Below are positions 11,621-23,479 of a DNA stretch of 64,000 bases, one piece after another (the stretch's first letter is position 1; each line of letters starts with the position of its first letter). A program made the translations under genes and the position numbers. The notes under the pieces are model-generated. The model saw only the letters and a list, made by a program, of their open reading frames with translations. It did no database searches and was not told where the DNA came from. Source of the stretch: Aurelia coerulea (lineage: Eukaryota > Cnidaria > Scyphozoa > Semaeostomeae > Ulmaridae); the NCBI GenBank assembly GCA_039566865.1, contig CM076962.1, positions 5,574,743 through 5,638,742 on the forward strand, written 5' to 3'.

Positions 11621-11879
11621 GGAACTGTGTTTGTTCCCAGTACTGTTTTCGTGACATAGTAGTGCACAGAGTAATTTTCAAATTCTAGCGTCTGTTAGTA
11701 TTGACCAATCAAAAATCACGCTGTCTGGTTCCCTGTGGTCATCTCGTATAATAGCTGATCTCGTATTACATCAATACCGGAACTTGAAACAATAAAATTA
11801 TTCTTACGTCATCTTGACCGGACAGCAACTACTCTGTTTATTATGTCACTAAATCGGAACTGGGAATTAACACAGTTCC
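11621..11879. mobile_element. TA-target MITE (259 bp)
   Basis: The terminal inverted repeats are GGAACTGTGTT on the left and its inverse AACACAGTTCC on the right, with further inner complementarity (TTCCCAGT). TA dinucleotides lie on both sides (11619-11620, 11880-11881). The pattern fits a Tc1/mariner-type non-autonomous element. Confidence 0.7.
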
Positions 11880-11883
11880 TACC

Positions 11884-12070
11884 GGGGACCGCGCAGCCAC
11901 TGGGTTAGGGGGGGGGGCATAGCCCCACCACTTTTTTCAAAGATAGGTATAGGGTAATTCCATATAGCTTCATCATTTCAGCTTGACATCTTATTTAGTT
12001 GACGAGCAATAATTCATTGAACTTTTCCCTCATTTGTCATTAAGGTGTCACTTTTTACGAGGCAGTATGT
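11884..12070. mobile_element. Terminal fragment of a hAT element
   Basis: It begins GGGGACCGCGCAGCCACTGGG and continues through a G-run and ACTTTTTTCAAAGATA, matching the inverted end of the hAT remnant at 21650-21712. Only one terminus is present; the piggyBac-type MITE that follows interrupts or borders it. Confidence 0.5.
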
Positions 12071-12074
12071 TTAA

Positions 12075-13313
12075 CCCTATCCAGACTGGGCTTTTTGAGC
12101 TACTAGAAGACTGGGGGGGGGGGCTCATTCAGCCCTCGTCTCTAAAATCGCCATTCCTTCACTTACGAAGACAAAACTCACCACGCAGGTAGCCGTGTTT
12201 ACGATCTATCATTTTCACAAAAAGAATTCTAAAAATGGATATGACATCATAACTATTCAAGACCAACTGGCACGTGTTCACGAAAAAAATGAAAAAAAGA
12301 ACTTTTTTTTAAATCTTCGTAATTTTCTAAGATTGATTCATGAAACCAAATTATGCCAATCAAAGCATTGTTAGAAGGTAAAAGTATACTTATAAAGTGA
12401 AAAATTTGATTTTCGCAAATCCAAGATGGCGGACAGAGAGATTAAAAATCTTGTTTTTCTGAAAAATGACAATTGCCACCATAATAGGGAATTTCTCCAT
12501 ACATTACAATGAAAACTACTTCAATGATAAGTGATCGTGCAAACTTCATTTTTGCTTTTGAAACTTTTGTTTTAATTATTGCAAAAAATGGGTAGTAAGC
12601 AAATGAGTTGGAAGGAAGAAGGAAGGAGGAAATAGGGGGTTGAGGATAGTAATTTGGTGAAATTTTGATAATATCTTGACAAACTAAACACTTTCAAGTC
12701 AAAAAATTCTCACTGTAAAACAGATTCTCAAGATATGCATGAAAACTGATCGTTAGTAGTACTATATGAGGATACCCCCGGGGAATCTTATACCGTTTGC
12801 GACCAATGGTGCACAAAATTCAAACAAAATTATATAGCTTAGGTGGAAACAATCCTCTTGATCAGCTTTAATCTATTTATTGCTGATATAAAGCATTTGG
12901 GGTCGAAATATCCTCGCAGAGAGACCGCTAACTAATTTTTGCCATTTTCTTAAAGATGACGTCATTGATGAGGCCACGTGACACATAATTGGTCTATTGT
13001 TCCTGGAAAAAAAATTAAGAGACCTTACAAATTATAAGTATAGAAAGTAAAAAGGATACTATCAAAGGATTATGAGTGATCTGGAATTACACCCATAAGC
13101 AGCATACCTAAAAGTTGGCCCCGACCACTCTGAAAAAACAGCCACCCCCCAGCCCCCTGAAATTTTTTTCAAAATTTCACACAAAATCACACTTCAAAAG
13201 GATAGAAACTAAAAGTCAAAAAACCATTCCCTGGTTCGTTGAACCAATTTGGAGCAGTGCTCAGTTAAGTATGTGGGGGGGGGGGCTGAATGAGCCCCCC
13301 AGTCTGGATAGGG
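12075..13313. mobile_element. piggyBac-type MITE, complete copy (1.24 kb)
   Basis: The ends are CCCTATCCAGACTGGG and CCCAGTCTGGATAGGG, with TTAA exactly at 12071-12074 and 13314-13317. Sub-terminal G-runs and the GCTCATTCAGCCC motif are also inverted. The copy is inverted relative to those at 1138-1834 and 19022-20692. Its interior has no credible ORF, so it needs an outside transposase. Confidence 0.9.
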
Positions 13314-13332
13314 TTAAGACCCAATAAAACTA

Positions 13333-13948
13333 CCGGGTGACCCAGAAAAAGTGACCCAACGCAATATGTTATAGAAAAAACGTAAGTGGCAGATTTAAAT
13401 ATTTCAAACGTTGTTCTGTCGCTAAAAGACTAGCCTACATTATGAGTATTTTTTGCAATTTTTATGGGCACGGGAAAGTTGCAAAATTAAGAACTTTGAG
13501 GAAAAGGGCAAGCTTGAAATGCTCAAAAAGTCGTCAAAAACAGGGGATCGATTTGAAGCCATTTCAGATCTTCAAAACAACGAGGAGCGTGTTTCATTCT
13601 GCCTGAGAATATTTTCAAGTACCTAGAGACTATAAACTTGCTCTGAAGACTTCTGACTGGGTTGCCTATTCCCACGTTGAAATGAAACACGCTCCTTGTT
13701 GTTTTGAAGATTTGAAATGGCTGTAAATCGATCCCCTGTTTTTGACGACTTTTTGAGGATTTCAGGCATGCCCTTTTCCTGGACATCCTTAAATTTCGAA
13801 AATTACCGTGCAGAAAAAAATTGCCAACAATACTCATAGCATAGGGTAGTCTTTTAGCCACAGAACAACGTTTGAAGCATTTCAATCGGCCACTTACTTG
13901 ATTTTCTGGAACAGATTGCGTTGGGTCACTTTTTTCTGGGTCACCCGG
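13333..13948. mobile_element. TA-target palindromic MITE (616 bp)
   Basis: The element is a near-complete palindrome, with arms of roughly 270 bp starting CCGGGTGACCCAGAAAAA and meeting near 13640. TA flanks both ends (13331-13332, 13949-13950). A half copy lies at 37184-37470. It sits 15 bp from the right TTAA of the preceding MITE. Confidence 0.85.
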
Positions 13949-14056
13949 TATAAAGACATTTTTTTAGAACCGCTTCCATTTTGCAGGTGCTTTACATTGT
14001 TGATAGTTTCACGAATGAGTCCTATTCCACGGAACTATCGAAATCGTTTGGATGTA

Positions 14057-15059
14057 GGGTAGGATGGGGTAATTTGGGTCTACGGGGTAAAGTGGGTCTA
14101 CTGAGCGTTTTGCTAGAAATATCCTTCCCCGTCAGTTCGGAGAAAGGTTGGCTATTTTTCTTGCAATGTTTACATGATAAGCTTCCTTTATATACGAAAC
14201 ATTCGTTTTAGATGTATTTCCACTCATTTTATAAAATAATTTCACTGAACGGCCTCTGTGAAAGAATCTCAAAGCCCAAAAAACTTTCTTCTACCACTGT
14301 TATTTTGCTTTTCTGGTCCATGTAATGAACATGAGGCAAAAGTTTGGTCTTTTGCAAATGAAATAACGTTTATTTCAAAGTCATTGAAGCGATGGTTCTT
14401 GTTATGTTTATTTATTTTCAAGGTGGGGTAATGTGGGACTACTGAGAATTCAGCCATAATTCAAATTCAACGAAGCCTTTAATTGCTTAAAATTGTCGTT
14501 AGTTTGTGTCTAAAATTTGAAAAGGGCTTTACCATTACTGCGGCTGCTGTCTTGTAACCAGAAAATGGGAGTAGACAATTTGCAAACATTTTTATTTGAT
14601 CGTTACTATCAAATTTGATCACTGCCTCCCAAGTTGGAACGATGGTGCCTGGTGGATCACCGCATAAGAAAGGTAATTTTATTTTCGTCACGGGAACAGA
14701 ATTGCTTGCGATAAAAGGCAAATAATAGGGCTTTATTGACAAGAAAATAGTTGGGAAATATAATTTCATTAATTTGTTTAATCATTTACCCTCTTACCTT
14801 CCGATATTGTATAAATTTTGAAAATGGACCCACTTTTCCTGCTTGTCGAGAAAATTGGGCCTATTTAGTTGCCAAAATAGAAAATGTTTTAAAAATATAT
14901 AATTGCCTCTATCAGAGCTGAGGTTTTTTGGCAGGAACCAAGAAACACTGAATGTCAATTAAACGAAAAATTTGAAAGTGTTTGTACCTTATTGCCGTTT
15001 TACTAGCTATGCATTTTAAGATTTTGCTAAATTGGACCCACATTACCCCCACCCTATCC
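14057..15059. mobile_element. TA-target element with GGGTAATNTGGGTC ends (1.0 kb)
   Basis: The left end GGGTAGGATGGGGTAAT and the inverse of the right end, GGATAGGGTGGGGGTAAT, form a terminal inverted repeat bounded by TA (14055-14056, 15060-15061). The GGGGTAATGTGGG motif recurs internally near 14421, so transposase-binding-like sites are repeated. No transposase ORF is present. Confidence 0.75.
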
Positions 15060-15061
15060 TA

Positions 15062-16261
15062 TAATTGCTTCAAAATCACACAACTGTCATTTGTTGATGT
15101 ATAAGAAATGATGTACCCACGTTTTTCGGTAATTATGTCCGTTAATACTGTACATAAATGCTGGCAATTTACTTGTTAGTGCCATAAAACTGTACCCAAT
15201 GAAGAATAAAATAAAAATGAAGCTACATTGTTTCGTACATCAGTGTGTCCTGTTGAGGCCAATGCAATATTGATTAGACTGCTCTGACCACATGTTTTGG
15301 GGAATTTTGTCAACTTTAAAAAAATATTTTCAAGATTTTTGTTCAAGCGAAAATGTCTGAAGTTGGTTTCCGATAATGTGCACATATGAAGGTATGCCTG
15401 AGTGCTGAAAAAATCAATTTCATACTTTCACAAGATACACATTTAGCCCTTTCAAATGGCTCCAAATAAAAAATGGCGGATATATGCCATTTGTTTAGAC
15501 TTATTACAGTTCGTCCCTAGTTTTCGCTCGCTATTGAGTTGAATTACTAATTGAATTGAATGGAATCGCTCTCTCAAACAGGGACTCATAATCAAACTAA
15601 CTCAAAATCAGGACAAAAACTCGTTTTCACGTCAAGTTCCTGACGTTACAATCAGATTGCAGCATTCGGGGCTGCTCGGCTGTGATTGGCTCATTTAAAT
15701 TTCCCGCGTAAATTTTTGAGTTTTCGGTAAAATTTTCGGTAGTTTTTGGAATTGTCGGTGCCCTTGGTCGCCCTGTCAATAAGACAGCGCTTCGCGTTGC
15801 TTTTTGCCAAAATGGAGGTTGTTATCATCGCAGCTACGGACAGAATAAAGGTGATCTCAAAAGGCACTGTACGAAAGAGTTTTGAAGGGAAAGGATGCAT
15901 TTGTTTGTTTGCCAACTTGCTGTAGGAAGACCCCGGAAGACTTACTGTTTGGCGAATTTAAATCATGAAACACAGGATTCCTTTTTGGCCTGAGCAAAAC
16001 AAAAAAGGAGCTTGAGGTAAGCACTTCGACCCGGCAAAAAGTTAAGAGAAAACTCACATTTGATGTGGAAAAGATACCCGAAATTTCTTGAAACATTCCT
16101 CTATAAACAGCAGAAGTATTCGTATTTGAAATTCTGTGCAAATTATAGTAAATTTGTCAAAGAGGCTTGAACCTTGAAAACGTTTCTTCGTTCTTGCAAA
16201 GTGCCGATCAATTTATCTTTCCTCCTGAAGTTTAAAATCACAGACTACAGTACAAAGCTGC
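15062..16261. other. Intergenic with one small ORF in good start context
   Basis: The sequence is largely unremarkable. An ATG at 15812 in the context AAAATGGAGG opens 37 codons (MEVVIIAATDRIK...) to a stop at 15925, just after a GC-richer patch. It could be the first exon of a host gene or chance. I found no supporting splice partner. Confidence 0.25.
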
Positions 16262-16265
16262 TTAA

Positions 16266-17399
16266 GGTAACTCTGTTTTCCTTTCTAGTGCACAGCGAGA
16301 TGCCTTTTCGCAAAACCACTCTCCTCAGAAAACAGTTAATTTCTCCAATATTATTCGGTCTATCGAAAAGCGGTAAAAAGGATGTTGTTCTGTATAATCT
16401 GGGCAATCGAAAGATGTATAAATCGCAATGTTTCCATCAACCCTGGCATCGCAAATCCTTGCTCAAATCTTTTTGCTGATTTCAGAAAAGTGGATTTACC
16501 TCCAAAACTACTGGAAAAAGTTTCGATTTTTTTTCGCTCCATCTTTAGCTAAGTAGTTGATCTACAACTTTGCCATGTCTGATTGAAAAAGCTAGGCTAG
16601 ATTTCCTGCAATCGAATTTTACATTTCTGTTTACCTTTCGACATCGAAGGGAAAAAGCGTTAGTCAACAGTTTAGCCCACGCAGAACGATTTGAACGCCC
16701 GTAGAATGTTTTTGCAAAAAAATTAGTTCTTGATCTAAGATCTATACTCATGTCATGTGAATGCTTACGAAAGTCTCGAAAGACACTCAAAGCATGGTTT
16801 CGTAAAGTTGCTGGTAAAAATCAGTAATTTTGAATCAATAGATGCAAATGATACTTTTACAAGCGCACTAAGGATGTCTTTTGAGACCTGCGTATGGTAT
16901 TCCCAAAAAAACGTTCATTTGTTTGCCAATGGAAAAACTTCTGAAAGTTATTTCAAGCCTGAGCTTTTGCAAGCGTGCTTCATAGCATGGTAATCTGTTG
17001 ACCAAGGTTTCTCCATTTCGCAGTCGAAAAGTAAACAGAAATACGAAATTCGATTGCAGGAAATCTAGCCTAGCTTTTTCAATCAGACTTGGCAAAGTTG
17101 TAGATCAACAACCTAGCTAAAGATGGAACGAAAAAAAATCGAACATTTTTCGAGTAGTTTTGGAGATAAATCCACTTTTCTGAAATTAGCAAAAAGATTT
17201 GAACTAGGATTTGCGAAACCAGGGTTGACGGAAACATTGTGATTTATACATCTTTTGATTGCCCAGATTATACAGAACAACATCCTTTTTACTGCTTTTC
17301 GATAGGCCGAATAATATTGGAGAAATTGACTGTTTTCTGAGGAGAGTGGTTTTGCGAAACGGCATTTCGCTGTGCACTAGAGCGGAAAGCAGAGTTACC
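16266..17399. mobile_element. TTAA foldback element, complete reference copy (1.13 kb)
   Basis: Long inverted arms of roughly 400 bp begin GGTAACTCTG at the left and end CAGAGTTACC at the right. TTAA lies at 16262-16265 and 17400-17403. The second copy at 32226-35308 has the same ends at TTAA, which fixes the boundaries. This copy also keeps the uninterrupted target of the hAT-type element that split the other copy (CATTTCGC at 17014-17021). ORFs inside are shadows of the palindrome. Confidence 0.9.
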
Positions 17400-17403
17400 T
17401 TAA

Positions 17404-18721
17404 ACAGAAACTATTTTCAATCTTACGAAACAAATGTGTCATCAGAGTTTTGTGGATAACTATACATTTTGTAGGAGAATTATTTATAGTTTTGAGAAGC
17501 CTTTTTGTGTGTTTTTCTTTGCGAGAATAATTTGTGTTCGTTTCTTGAGCTTCCCCGACCGAAGAACATTCTAGAAAACATTGCAAAGTTCCCCTGAAGA
17601 TAACGCCAGAAAACTCGCGCATTTTAAGATAAAGAATAACCGAAACTTGATGAAACGTTTATGCTTTGTTAACCATAGTATTGACAGCAGAAATATTAGT
17701 GATTGAAATTATTACAAAATAGCTAGTGCAGGTTTTTTGCGTAAAACAGTCTCACAATAGGTTGCAGAAGGCTTCAGCAAAAAGTTTCTGAAATATACCT
17801 TGGGTTCCTTAGCAATCGAAACAATCATGATTGTATTGTTTTAGATTTATCATTGTTTCATTTGAAAGAAATTAGATCCCACTGGCTGACTGGCTGGCTG
17901 AATTTGACGAAATCTTTATTGTTTTGATTGTCAAAGGAACGCAAGTTTGTCTGGTTCATTCATTCACTCTTTCCGAAAAAGTTTGAAGGCGTGGAAAAGT
18001 CACATGACCTCCATCACAGCTAGGAAGTCTCCCTGCGGCACGAACAATCAATCGAATCCATCAATCAATCAATCGACCGACCAAGTCTCGGTCAAATTCT
18101 CGTACATTAGTTTTGTCCTCGTTTTCACATAGCTTTTTTATGAGTCGTAGATTGAGCGAAAGGGTTAAAATCAAAATATAAAAAACGAGCGAAATTTACG
18201 ACGAATTGTAATCAGTCTACCATTTGTTCAGTTGCCTGAAACCATATGGCCCGTGTGGTCCCAAATAATCATTGCCATAGAAAAAATTGTGCTGCTTGTC
18301 TACATTGAGTTCCCATTATGAGGCAGTTCCAGAGGTCTAACGAGAATCGGAAGGCTGCAAATTTCAATTATGAAGTAGGCGTTGTTCGTTGTTAACAAAA
18401 GTGAATTTTGTAGCTGTATATATTTATTTAGGGCATCAAAGATCAAAATATAAGAATCTCGTAAGAATGTTTTGGCAGCAAAAATGTGCCTCAAAGAATT
18501 TACGCCAGCTTGAAAGCCCACTGTGAAATACTATATGAAGGGAAAACATTGGGAAAACTGCTGGCAAACTAGATTCATGAGATGTTTCCGGACGAATAAA
18601 GTAACCTTTATCAAAATCTGCAGTGCAGCGAGATAATACTGTAGCAAACAGCTTTAGTAGTCTAATGTTAAATACTTACATATCACTCTCCCTTCTCCTT
18701 TCGAAGACCTGTTGCTGCTAA
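17404..18721. other. Intergenic, nothing recognised
   Basis: There is no gene or window-internal repeat. A run of ATCAATCAATC units lies near 18045-18075. Confidence 0.4.
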
Positions 18722-19021
18722 ATGGACAATTATACTGACCTGTGTAAAACAGATCCATTATCCTCTCTATTTCGATTCATTTGCAACAACATTACACAAC
18801 ATACGAACATATGCGGGGAATTGGGGATCCCCCAAGCAATTTTGGTTTCCTTGTTCACATGGGATTTCCCGGAAGCGTACCACAAGTGCATTGGGACTTT
18901 TATGTGCCTTTCAAGAGCGAGTTCTCAGAAGCAAATTTCAAATAATGATGAGCCTATACAGCTGTTTTCAAGTCCACCAACAGCGGTTGAAAAACAAGAC
19001 TTTTCGTCACTCACATCTTAA
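18722..19021 (+). other. Possible broken coding segment ending in a MITE target site
   Basis: This ATG-started stretch of 99 codons (MDNYTDLCKTDPLSSLFRFI...) has protein-like composition, with no low-complexity runs. Its stop codon, TAA at 19019-19021, is formed by the TTAA into which the piggyBac-type MITE inserted, so any original protein continued further. I do not recognise the family, and on the far side the MITE end is decayed, so continuity cannot be tested here. Confidence 0.25.
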
Positions 19022-20692
19022 CCCTATCCAGACTGGGGGAGGAGCTCATTCAGCCCCCACGCATACTTAACTGAGCACTGCTCCAAATTGGTTCAACGAA
19101 CCAGGAAATGGTTTTTTGACTTTTAGTTTCTATCCTTTTGAAGTGTGATTTTGTGTGAAATTTTGAAAAAAAATTAGGGGGCTGGGGTGGTTGTTTTTTT
19201 CAGAGTGGTCGGGGCCAACTTTTAGGTAAGCTGCTTATGGATGTAATTCCAGATCACCTCATAATCCTTTGATAGTATCCTCTTTACTTTCTATACTTAT
19301 AATTTATAAGGTCTCTTTATTCTTTTCCAGGAACATTAGACCAATTATGTGTCACGTGAACTCATCAATGGCGTCATCTTTAAGAAAATGGCAAAAATTA
19401 GTTAGCGGTCTTTCTGCAAGGACATTTCGACGCCAAATTTTTTACAGCGGCAATAAACAGATGAAAGCTGATCAACAGGGTTGTTTCCACCTAAGCTAAG
19501 TAGAGGGGGGCTTTGGGGGGTACTAGAACCCGCAAACCCGGACCAAAATTAGCAAAAACCCGAAAACCCGCAAGCAAAAACTTCGAAACCCGAAATTGAT
19601 CTTCGGAACGCAAAATTTCAATTTTTGGTAATAATCTTCGACTATTTCCGACATTTTCGTTCTCACTGACACTCTGTGCATCGTTTCAAGCATTCGGAAG
19701 CTGGTTTTTCGATCTCAGCTAACTAAAAGAGAATTTATGACTTCCAAAACCCAAAAGCATTGAATTTTTGAAAGAAATCCCGAAACCCGAGCATCAAAAT
19801 TGGCCAAACCCGCAACCCGTGGAGCATCTCAAAACCCGAAAACCCGCACGATTTAGACGTAAAACCCGAAACCCGAGGGCTAAAATTGGACAAACCCGCA
19901 ACCCGTGAAACCCCAAAGCCCCCCTCTATGTAATCTTGTTTGATTTTTTTTGCACCATTGGTCGCAAACGGTATAATATTCCCCGGGGGTATCCTCACAT
20001 AGAACTACTAACGATCAGTTTTCATGCATATCTTGAGAATCTGTTTTACAGTGAGAATTTCTTAACTTGAAAGTGTTTAGTTTGTCAAGATATTATCAAA
20101 ATTTCACCAAATTACTATCCTCAACCCCCTATTTCCCCCTTCCTTCTTCCTTCCAACTCATTTGCTTACTACTAGGAAAAATGCTGATGTCAGCATTTTT
20201 TCCAATAATCAAAACAAAAGTTTCAAAAGGAAAAATGAAGTATGCAACGATCACTTATCATTGAAGTAGTTTTCATTGTAATATATGAAGCAATTCTCTA
20301 TATGGCTGCATTTGTCATTTTTCAGAAAAACAAGATTTTTAATCTCTCTGTCTGCCATCTTGGATTTGCAAAAATCAAATTTTTCACTTTATGAGTATAT
20401 TTTCACCTTCTAACAATGCTTTGATTGGCATAATTTGGTTTCATAAATCAATCTTAGAAAATTATAAAGATTTTAGAAAAGGTTGATTTTTTCATTTTTT
20501 TCGTGAATACGTGCCAGTTGGTCTTGAATAATTATGACGTCATATCTATTTTTAGAATTATTTTTTTTTAAATGATAGATCATAAGCACGGCTACCTGTG
20601 TGGTGAGTTTTGTCTTCGTAAGTGAAGGAATGGCGATTTTAGATAGGGGGGGGGGGCTGAATGAGTAGCTCAAAAAGCACAGTCTGCATAGG
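19022..20692. mobile_element. piggyBac-type MITE, third copy, carrying a nested MITE
   Basis: The left end CCCTATCCAGACTGGG follows TTAA at 19018-19021. The right end has decayed to CACAGTCTGCATAGG and lacks its TTAA. Without the insert at 19503-19926 its length is about 1.25 kb, matching the 1.24-kb copy at 12075-13313. Confidence 0.85.
19503..19926. mobile_element. Nested TA-target MITE with AACCCG-rich interior (424 bp)
   Basis: It has a perfect 16-bp terminal inverted repeat, GAGGGGGGCTTTGGGG, flanked by TA at 19501-19502 and 19927-19928. The copy at 12075-13313 has no insert at the matching place (near 12838), which confirms it as an insertion. The interior is built from many AAACCCG/AACCCGCA units and is strongly strand-asymmetric (G-poor on the plus strand). 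Confidence 0.85.
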
Positions 20693-20912
20693 CCCCCGGA
20701 AGATTTTTGGGACCATGCCCTTTAGAACGTCGGAAAATGCCCCTTTCGAAAAAGACTTGCCTCTTTACGTCCATATTTATATACAGTTCGGTTTAAAAAG
20801 AATTTCAGTTTCCATGAAAAAAGACATATATCATTACAACCAACAAAATTAAAAATCAAGTGTTTCTTAAATTAAAGGCTATTACAACTGAAAAGAAGAT
20901 CTGTCGAGCAAA
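20693..20912. other. Intergenic fragment next to MITE and hAT remnant
   Basis: Short non-coding stretch. It probably belongs to the hAT element whose transposase end follows, but its terminus is not visible. Confidence 0.3.
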
Positions 20913-21712
20913 CTATCCAAAATTGTGATGCCTATTTTCATTTTTAACAAAATCGTTAGCAATTTCCAAAATCGTTAGCTCGTTGTTTATGAAAGTTTCG
21001 CTAGATTTTTGAATCTTGTTGAACGAAGCCAGATTTCCCAGGGGGGGGGGGGGTACTCCCTAACTTTCAATACGGGGGGGTCCATGCCACTATTTCTTTG
21101 CTGACCCCTAAATATTAAGCCTAATGTTTTGGGGACCCCAAATATTGATTCTAATGTTTTGGAGACCACAGATATTTCTATCTATTTCTAGGGGCCCTAA
21201 AATGTTTTTGAATGATTTCAATTATCTTCTTGATCTTTCTTAGTTTTTAAATAATACCAAAACATTTATCTCATGATTCGCAACTTCAGGGCAAAATTGC
21301 GCCATTCTTCCTTTCTTCAGAATTGTGGACCCCAAATATTGAATTTTGGTCCATGTTGTAATTCACAGACCCCAAATATTGATTCAACGTAAAATTTCGG
21401 ACCCCAAAAATTGGCATGGACCCCCCCGTATTGAAAGTCAATGAGTACCCCCCTGGGCCAGATTTTGAGGCGTCTAGCCATTGAGAAAGATCTCTCAGCA
21501 AATGCTGAAGTTGGGTGTTAATGACCATACGTAATACTAAATTTACCACGATTGACACATAAATTTGTGTACAAGTTGGTTTTCTTCGTTGCCATCGATT
21601 TTTTAATGAAAATAATTGAAAATTCCATGCTTGTGAAAGTTTTTAGACATATCTTTGAAAAAAGTGGGAGGGGGGCTATAGCCCCCCTAGCCCAATGGCT
21701 GCACGGTCCCTG
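20913..21712 (-). pseudogene. hAT transposase C-terminal remnant in an internally deleted element
   Basis: On the minus strand, across the nested MITE, the sequence encodes SAFAERSFSMARRLKIW and LRSTRFKNLA, the signature of the hAT C-terminal dimerisation domain, close to the ZMYM/TTF-type branch. It continues in a shifted frame as ELTILEIANDFVKNENRHH to a stop at 20913-20915. Only about 190 bp upstream (plus-strand 21705-21712) lies an element end, CAGGGACC when read inward, so most of the transposase has been deleted. This is the only transposase coding sequence I found in the window. Frameshifted and interrupted, it is inactive. Confidence 0.7.
21037..21457. mobile_element. hAT-type MITE with exact 8-bp duplication (copy B)
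   Basis: Same family as 8751-9199: ends CCCAGGGGGG... and GAGTACCCCCCTGGG, repeated ACCCCAAATATTGA units inside. CCAGATTT flanks both sides exactly (21029-21036, 21458-21465). It is inserted in the hAT transposase remnant; removing it joins the ...RLKIW and LRSTRF coding parts. Confidence 0.92.
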
Positions 21713-21950
21713 TTTGCTATAACGCAAAATTCCTTTGCAAAACACTTCTATTGTTGTTATTTCATTTATGGGCATTTGCAGGTGTGTGTGAGACATCTAA
21801 TTTGAGAAAGACTATAGTTACGAAACATTGCGCAGCAGCAAAGGGCTAAAATCTTTCAAGTCTTTAATTAGAAACCCCCCAATAATTCTCCAAATTTTGC
21901 AAAAAAAATTTTTCTTCTTAAATTGTATACTAAGTATTAAAGAATAAGCT

Positions 21951-22370
21951 ACTATGTATTTATGTATCTATGTATCTATGTAAAATTGGCCATCAAAATT
22001 AAAAATAAGAATTATATGTGTATCATACACAGATATAAAAGTTAAAATCTAATCAAAAGACACCCCCAGGTTAAAATGGCAGGGATAGCATTAAAGGTCA
22101 CTGCGACCTTGTTTCCATAATGGTCCCTCTAGAGGTGTCATTGAAAGAAAAAGTTCCAATTTTTGTGTCAAATCTGTGTAGCTTTTGGAATTTTAGGGGC
22201 CGTTTATAGGGGCTGATTTCTTGATTTGTAAGTCTTTAAAGAATTTGTCCTTGATCTTATATTTAATACTGGTAACGTTTTTGGCAGATTTTAGGTCAAA
22301 GTGTAGACTGTTCCAGATTTTAGGTCCTACCATAGACAAAAGTTTGATACACTTTGCTTTTCAGGAAGAA
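21951..22370 (-). pseudogene. LINE C-terminal fragment with TATG/TATC tail
   Basis: On the minus strand, VGPKIWNSLHFDLKSAKNVT leads through a basic segment to a stop at 22193-22195. This is the usual last block of metazoan LINE ORF2. A tandem ATAC-type tract at 21951-21991 forms the 3' tail about 200 bp downstream. The upstream part is cut off by the inverted-repeat elements that start at 22382. Confidence 0.65.
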
Positions 22371-22381
22371 ATTGCGAGTTA

Positions 22382-23477
22382 AGGACCCCCTCCCCCCAAT
22401 GCAATGTTGGAATATGGTGGAAATGTTGCAGATGAATCCACCACTAGGGTGTCGGCGGTGGTAATCGGACGGCGGTGGTAATCGGACACTTGCGAAAACA
22501 GACAGAAGAGTACGTTAAAAATGAAATCCATCAAAGAGGGTACTTCTTGGTACTGAAAGCTAACATTATAGATGCTAAACAAATTCATGAAAAGCCTTCA
22601 TGAATGTAAAAACACGCTAAAGAAGTTGCTTTCGTTGTGCTTGGCACTGTAGAAATTGTCGTTGCGAATATCACATCCTTAATTCAAAACTCTGAATCCA
22701 TTCCAGAAAGAAGCAAAAATCTTAAACAATCACTTAAATTGGATGTCTAGCATGTAAATAACGCATAGCATTATGCCAAAGACTTAAAACAGTTTCACTG
22801 AAGGGAGGACAGCGGATGTCATATCGAATAGTCTTAAAATTTCATGGCGGTGGTTTTCGGACACCAAATAAATCAATCGTTTGGGAGCATGAACAAAGGT
22901 CGGATTTGAATGTTTTTTGGATTTTGACATTTCATTCATAAATATCTAGACATACATCAATCGAAAATAGTAATGAGATCAAAACAACATTTTGCGAACG
23001 CATCTCCTAGCTTTTAGAGTGTTTTGTATGTACTGAGAGTGCTCTGGAATGCCATTACGAGAACCAACAGTCGAACCATTGTTTTCGCATTCAAGGATAG
23101 AAAAGAAAAGCAAAACAATGAAGCAAAAGAGTTCATAGACGGAATACTTGCCAAATATAAACAGAAAAATAATTTTCTTGGCACATTCTACATTGTGCAA
23201 CTCACTGTCCGAAAACCACCGCCACTGTCCGAAAACCACCGCCAAGATCAGTCTCAAAAACATCGTTGTCAAGGAAAAGCAGGCAAAGTAAAAAAACCAA
23301 AACATTTCGGGAAAATATGTCCAAATACCTGTCCATTCACCTGGTATTTTCGGTTTTTGTCTTTGATTAAAGTGTCTAATGAAAATATTTAGTTTTCCTT
23401 AAGTGTCCGATTACCACCGCCGGCACCCTATGCCTTCTTCAATCAAATCAACATTGCAGTGGGGGGAAGGGGTTCTT
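22382..23477. mobile_element. Outer small MITE split by a second TA element
   Basis: AGGACCCCCTCCCCCCAATG at the left and its approximate inverse at the right (23448-23477) form imperfect ~30-bp inverted repeats flanked by TA (22380-22381, 23478-23479). Removing the inner element leaves only about 110 bp, so this would be a very small hairpin-like MITE. Confidence 0.5.
22447..23428. mobile_element. TA-target element with GGCGGTGGTAATCGGACA ends (0.98 kb)
   Basis: The terminal repeats GGGTGTCGGCGGTGG and CCACCGCCGGCACCC are bounded by TA (22445-22446, 23429-23430). The motif GGCGGTGGTAATCGGACA is duplicated at the left end. A variant with TTTT in place of TAAT recurs inverted at about 22852 and twice near 23210-23240, giving layered sub-terminal repeats. 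A 122-codon ORF (23024-23392) inside shows no recognisable domain. Confidence 0.75.
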
Positions 23478-23479
23478 TA

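Noticed and set aside
16174..17459. Several 60-100-codon ORFs at 16-17.4 kb, repeated at 32 and 35 kb
   Set aside because: They lie in the inverted arms of the TTAA foldback on both strands and contain no domain.
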